From: Phycisphaerae bacterium
GTDB taxonomy: Bacteria; Planctomycetota; Phycisphaerae; Sedimentisphaerales; SG8-4
Reading direction: 5' to 3'
DNA length: 8,957 bases
NCBI GenBank assembly: GCA_030613765.1
Contig: JAUWLI010000100.1
Span: 1 to 8,957 of the forward strand
Shown here: piece after piece, positions 6,981 to 8,957 of the stretch
How positions within the stretch are numbered: the stretch's first letter is position 1
How the letters are laid out: every line of letters begins with the position of its first letter
The notes under the pieces: generated by a model
Database searches by the model: none
What the model was told of the DNA's origin: nothing
The model's input: the letters and a program-made list of their open reading frames with translations, nothing else
Made by a program: the position numbers and the translations under genes

Positions 6981-7439
6981 GATAGGCATCACACGCCGTA
7001 GAATCTGGGCCAATCCGACCAGAATTAACGCACTCGCGACAACCGGCAGCCCGTTTGCTACAAGAAATCCCCATGGAGAGTAATAAATGGAGTCCCCCAT
7101 TTTCTTGGCATCAACAAAAAAAAGAAAAGCAATTCTTATAACCCGAAGGGCCGCGTATAAGTAGAGAATTTTTTCTCCATGACGTAGAATCCAGCCAGGT
7201 TTATACTCGGTTTCAAACAGGTACCTGATAAACTGGGCGACACCCAGTACGACCAGCCCGATAAGTATGCGTATTAAGATTGTAATTGTCATGACAAATG
7301 GTAAACTAAAACTGCTGTATCCAAACAGGGTTGATACAGTACAGGTGCCGGCTGTAATCAGGAGCACCCAACCGATGATTCGGGCACCGACACAGTAAAA
7401 TTTTAGCAGCCCTTTGTTTTTCTCAATAAATTCATTCAT
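6954..7439 (-). CDS. Four-helix membrane protein, DUF2975-like (paralogue B)
   Basis: This 161-residue integral inner-membrane protein has unknown biochemical function. Hydrophobic segments lie near residues 13-38, 47-72, 90-110 and 122-146. Between helices 2 and 3 is a conserved polar block (LAQFIRYLFETEYKPG, then ILRHGEKILYLYA), and the C-terminus is LAQILRRVMPIIEESKTLV. The four-helix layout, the LAQ-initiated cytoplasmic tail and the adjacent YozG-like regulator resemble the DUF2975 family. I assign this from architecture, not a search. The start at 7439 has AAGGAAGGAG upstream (7459-7450), ten bases away. It lies 42 bases after its paralogue and 15 bases before the XRE gene. A plausible but unproven idea is that the membrane protein senses or sequesters something and the regulator acts downstream. 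Confidence 0.85.
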   Translation of the reverse strand: MNEFIEKNKGLLKFYCVGARIIGWVLLITAGTCTVSTLFGYSSFSLPFVMTITILIRILIGLVVLGVAQFIRYLFETEYKPGWILRHGEKILYLYAALRVIRIAFLFFVDAKKMGDSIYYSPWGFLVANGLPVVASALILVGLAQILRRVMPIIEESKTLV

Positions 7440-7481
7440 AATTAGATTTCTCCTTCCTTAATTCTTTGCTTTATCGCCTCC

Positions 7482-7508
7482 TCAGACCAGCGTTTTTGAT
7501 TCTTCAAT
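7482..7508 (-). repeat. 27-base direct repeat, copy 2 (3' end of membrane-protein gene A)
   Basis: This is the partner of 6954-6980 and covers the same C-terminal codons and stop of the 165-residue paralogue. The similarity continues past the stop: GGAGGC-A-AAAG follows in both places, which in copy 1 is the ribosome site of the XRE gene. Confidence 0.9.
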
Positions 7509-7979
7509 AACGGGCATAATCCGTTTTACAACCTGTGCCAGGCCGACGAGAATCAATATTTTTGGGACAGTACCTACCAGAGAAACGAGCATCGCCGGGA
7601 TCATCCCTGTAAGACCAATACTCATCATACCGAGAATCAAATGCTGCCATACGACACAGCCAAGCAGTAGGAATGCGTACAGATAGAGAATTTTGTCCCC
7701 ATGGCGGAGTATATGGCCGGGTTTATATTCGCTTTCGAATAAGTACCTGATAAACTGAGCGAGGCCCAGTATTAAAATGCCGGGAAGTACACCATCGAAG
7801 AGTACCGATTTTACAACAAGAAGGCGGTAATGAGGATTCCTATTGTAGAGGAAGTGCCCAGACAGTATCTGAAAAATCGTTCCGGGTCCGGCCATGATTA
7901 AAATCCACCATCCAATGATTCGAGCTGTAGTACAGTAAAGCTTCAGCCATGGCTTATTGTTCTCAATGAATGTATTCAT
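7482..7979 (-). CDS. Four-helix membrane protein, DUF2975-like (paralogue A)
   Basis: This 165-residue membrane protein is the first gene of the operon. It is clearly paralogous to the next gene: shared blocks are ARIIGW (19-24), LAQFIRYLFESEYKPG then ILRHGDKILYLYA (73-102), and ILVGLAQVVKRIMPVIEESK (143-162). Predicted helices are near 15-38, 52-76, 95-118 and 125-150. The loop after helix 1 and the region of helices 3-4 differ most, so the two copies may form a hetero-oligomer or recognise different things (inference). The ATG at 7979 has AAAGGGG (7996-7990) ten bases upstream. The gene is driven by the promoter at 8025-8052, which overlaps a Fur-box-like dyad. Confidence 0.85.
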   Translation of the reverse strand: MNTFIENNKPWLKLYCTTARIIGWWILIMAGPGTIFQILSGHFLYNRNPHYRLLVVKSVLFDGVLPGILILGLAQFIRYLFESEYKPGHILRHGDKILYLYAFLLLGCVVWQHLILGMMSIGLTGMIPAMLVSLVGTVPKILILVGLAQVVKRIMPVIEESKTLV

Positions 7980-8024
7980 AATTTGAGTTCCCCTTTCTTA
8001 ATTTACATTTCTATTATCGTGTAT

Positions 8025-8052
8025 ATAATAACGATTATCATTGAATTGTCAA
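8025..8052 (-). promoter_or_regulatory. Promoter of the membrane-protein/XRE operon
   Basis: On the minus strand a consensus -35 TTGACA (8052-8047) is followed after 16 bases by TATTAT (8030-8025, 5 of 6 matches). TATATA at 19 bases is a less likely alternative. The expected start is near 8018, giving a leader of about 40 bases before the ATG at 7979. The spacer is filled by the operator-like dyad described separately. Confidence 0.65.
8026..8040 (-). promoter_or_regulatory. Fur-box-like operator in the promoter spacer
   Basis: The minus strand reads TGATAATCGTTATTA. Against the 7-1-7 Fur consensus TGATAAT-n-ATTATCA it matches all seven left positions and five of seven right positions. It lies between -35 and -10 and overlaps the -10, the usual place for Fur repression. 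A further GATAAT half-site and a TATTAT-n7-ATAATA inverted repeat (8012-8030) lie just downstream. Fur, Zur, PerR or the operon's own XRE protein could be the binder; Fur is the best match by sequence. Confidence 0.5.
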
Positions 8053-8224
8053 CCAAAAAAGTAAATTTTTTAGAAAAATTTGGGAAATTTGGCTTTTGGT
8101 GGGATAAGACATTGTTATAGAAGAAATTACGTGATTTTTTTCTGTGGCCGCAAAGTTTATTGGTAGAGGGAGAAATCGAAAGTTGATAGCCAAGGACTGT
8201 AAACCGGATGTAGAGAACCTAAGC

Positions 8225-8258
8225 CAAGCTTTGGTCCTGAAGCTTGTGTTTTTTTATT
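8225..8258 (+). terminator. Terminator-like hairpin pointing against the genes
   Basis: CAAGCTT (8225-8231) and AAGCTTG (8240-8246) form a 7-base-pair stem with an 8-base loop, followed on the plus strand by TG and an eight-T run, then ATTTT. On the minus strand, where ispD is transcribed, the hairpin is preceded by A residues and not followed by T, so it does not look like an intrinsic terminator for ispD. An overlapping alternative hairpin (CCAA-GCT-TTGG, 8224-8234) is mutually exclusive with it. Confidence 0.5.
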
Positions 8259-8957
8259 TTACCATTCGGCTTCGGCGTATGGGCCAATATAGCCTTTCGG
8301 TATGGCTTTAGCCCGTGATTTGAGTATTGCCTGGGCGATAGCAACGTCGCTTTGCCGGGTAATTTTGATGTTCGAAGAGTCGGTCTCTACAATTGATACT
8401 TTGTGGCCAAGGGCTTCGACGAGCTGGGAATCATCACTTATTTTGGAGGCATCAAGATTTTTCAGGTTGTCGTAAGCTTTCCTGAGAAGTGAGGCCTCGA
8501 AGACCTGCGGGGTTTGAGCTTCGTAGAGACCGGATCTATCCACGGTTTTGATTATCGTATTGTCTTTGACCTTTTTTATAGTAGCCGAGATGGGACAGGC
8601 CAGCATGGCAGCGCCGGATTTGGCGGCAGCGGCGAAACAATCATCAATCCACTTTTTGGTTATACAGCATCGCACGGCATCGTGGACGGCAATAAGGTCT
8701 ATTGTTTCTTTGATTAATTCCAGCGTCTTTGTCACGGTGTCGAAGCGCTCTGCGCCGCCGAAGCAGATTTGCACATCGTAAAACTTTAGATTGGGGCCCC
8801 ACTTGACGGTTACCAGCTCTTCGTCTTCGGGCGCAATAGCCAACAAGACCTGCTTTACGTCGTCGCGGCTGGTGAAAAGCTCGAGGCTTCTGAGAAATGC
8901 GGCCCTGCCGGCCACGTCAACGAACGGCTTATTTCTCTTTCCGCCGAATCGGCTGCT
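8259..8957 (-). CDS. ispD: 2-C-methyl-D-erythritol 4-phosphate cytidylyltransferase, IspD (5' end outside window)
   Basis: IspD is the cytoplasmic MEP-pathway enzyme that joins CTP and methylerythritol 4-phosphate for isoprenoid synthesis. The frame is open to the window edge and 232 residues are present; roughly a dozen N-terminal residues are missing. A GTG at 8915 could be mistaken for the start, but upstream codons read SSRFGGKRNKPFVDVAGR, the end of the nucleotide-binding G-x-G-S-R-F-G-G...NKPF motif, so that GTG is an internal valine. Other motifs are VHDAVR (fragment residues 91-96, usual form VHDAAR), ACPISATIKKV, DRSGLYEAQTPQVF, DDSQLVEALGHKV and SSNIKITRQSDV. A C-terminal tail of about 20 residues ends in GPYAEAEW. 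Codon use and composition resemble murC. No clear minus-strand intrinsic terminator follows. Confidence 0.94.
   Translation of the reverse strand, partial: SSRFGGKRNKPFVDVAGRAAFLRSLELFTSRDDVKQVLLAIAPEDEELVTVKWGPNLKFYDVQICFGGAERFDTVTKTLELIKETIDLIAVHDAVRCCITKKWIDDCFAAAAKSGAAMLACPISATIKKVKDNTIIKTVDRSGLYEAQTPQVFEASLLRKAYDNLKNLDASKISDDSQLVEALGHKVSIVETDSSNIKITRQSDVAIAQAILKSRAKAIPKGYIGPYAEAEW

Larger units (their letters stand above)
7980..8258. other. AT-rich intergenic region between ispD and the membrane-protein operon
   Basis: No coding frame with a ribosome site is visible on either strand. The low-coordinate end holds the operon leader, promoter and operator-like dyad. The high-coordinate end holds a hairpin/T-tract oriented on the plus strand (8225-8258). 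Between about 8055 and 8220 I see only AT-rich sequence with no clear promoter; a weak extended -10 (TGTTATAGA, about 8113-8121, plus strand) has no good -35. Confidence 0.6.

Noticed and set aside
8181..8246. tRNA-Tyr-like piece with GGACTGTAAACC on the plus strand
   Set aside because: The stretch resembles a tyrosine anticodon loop, but no acceptor stem, D-arm or T-arm with a TTC consensus can be formed around it.
8259..8915. ispD starting at the GTG at 8915
   Set aside because: The frame continues upstream with the conserved SRFGG...NKPF nucleotide-binding motif, so the true start lies outside the window.

Overview
The window most likely comes from a planctomycete, probably class Phycisphaerae (Sedimentisphaerales-like). 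Four signs point there: a secreted beta-helix/GLUG protein ending in a single dockerin-like calcium loop (DLNGDGVVDFKDVAILCGNWL-type tail), a Tat-exported lipoprotein sulfatase, a MurC with the EACEYDRSFL-type motif, and an IspD with a GPYAEAEW tail. The lineage is inferred from family knowledge and was not tested by a search. All credible genes lie on the minus strand, so they are transcribed from high to low coordinates.

Layout from high to low coordinates: ispD (5' end outside the window); a 279-base AT-rich spacer; a compact three-gene operon of two paralogous four-helix membrane proteins (DUF2975-like) and a YozG-like XRE regulator; a sulfatase with its own promoter; a small in-frame remnant of a beta-helix/dockerin gene; a promoter, a 5' leader and an intact 816-residue secreted beta-helix/InlB-repeat/GLUG/dockerin protein, closed by an intrinsic terminator; then murC overlapping murB (3' end outside the window).

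The genes form three functional groups. ispD (MEP isoprenoid pathway) and murC-murB (peptidoglycan precursors; isoprenoid is also the lipid carrier) are housekeeping genes. The sulfatase and the dockerin-bearing protein fit the polysaccharide-degrading, surface-protein-rich lifestyle of this lineage. The membrane-protein/XRE operon has the least explained function. Its promoter has a consensus -35 box and carries a 15-base dyad matching 12 of 14 defined positions of the 7-1-7 Fur box, suggesting metal-responsive control.

The observations most worth following are: (1) the Fur-box-like operator on the membrane-protein/XRE operon; (2) the tandem duplication in that operon, which seems to have left a scar of the XRE gene's translation start; (3) the dockerin remnant next to an intact gene of the same architecture; (4) a hairpin with a T-tract oriented against all the genes downstream of ispD, which could end an unannotated plus-strand RNA. 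No CRISPR array, insertion sequence, tRNA or rRNA was seen.
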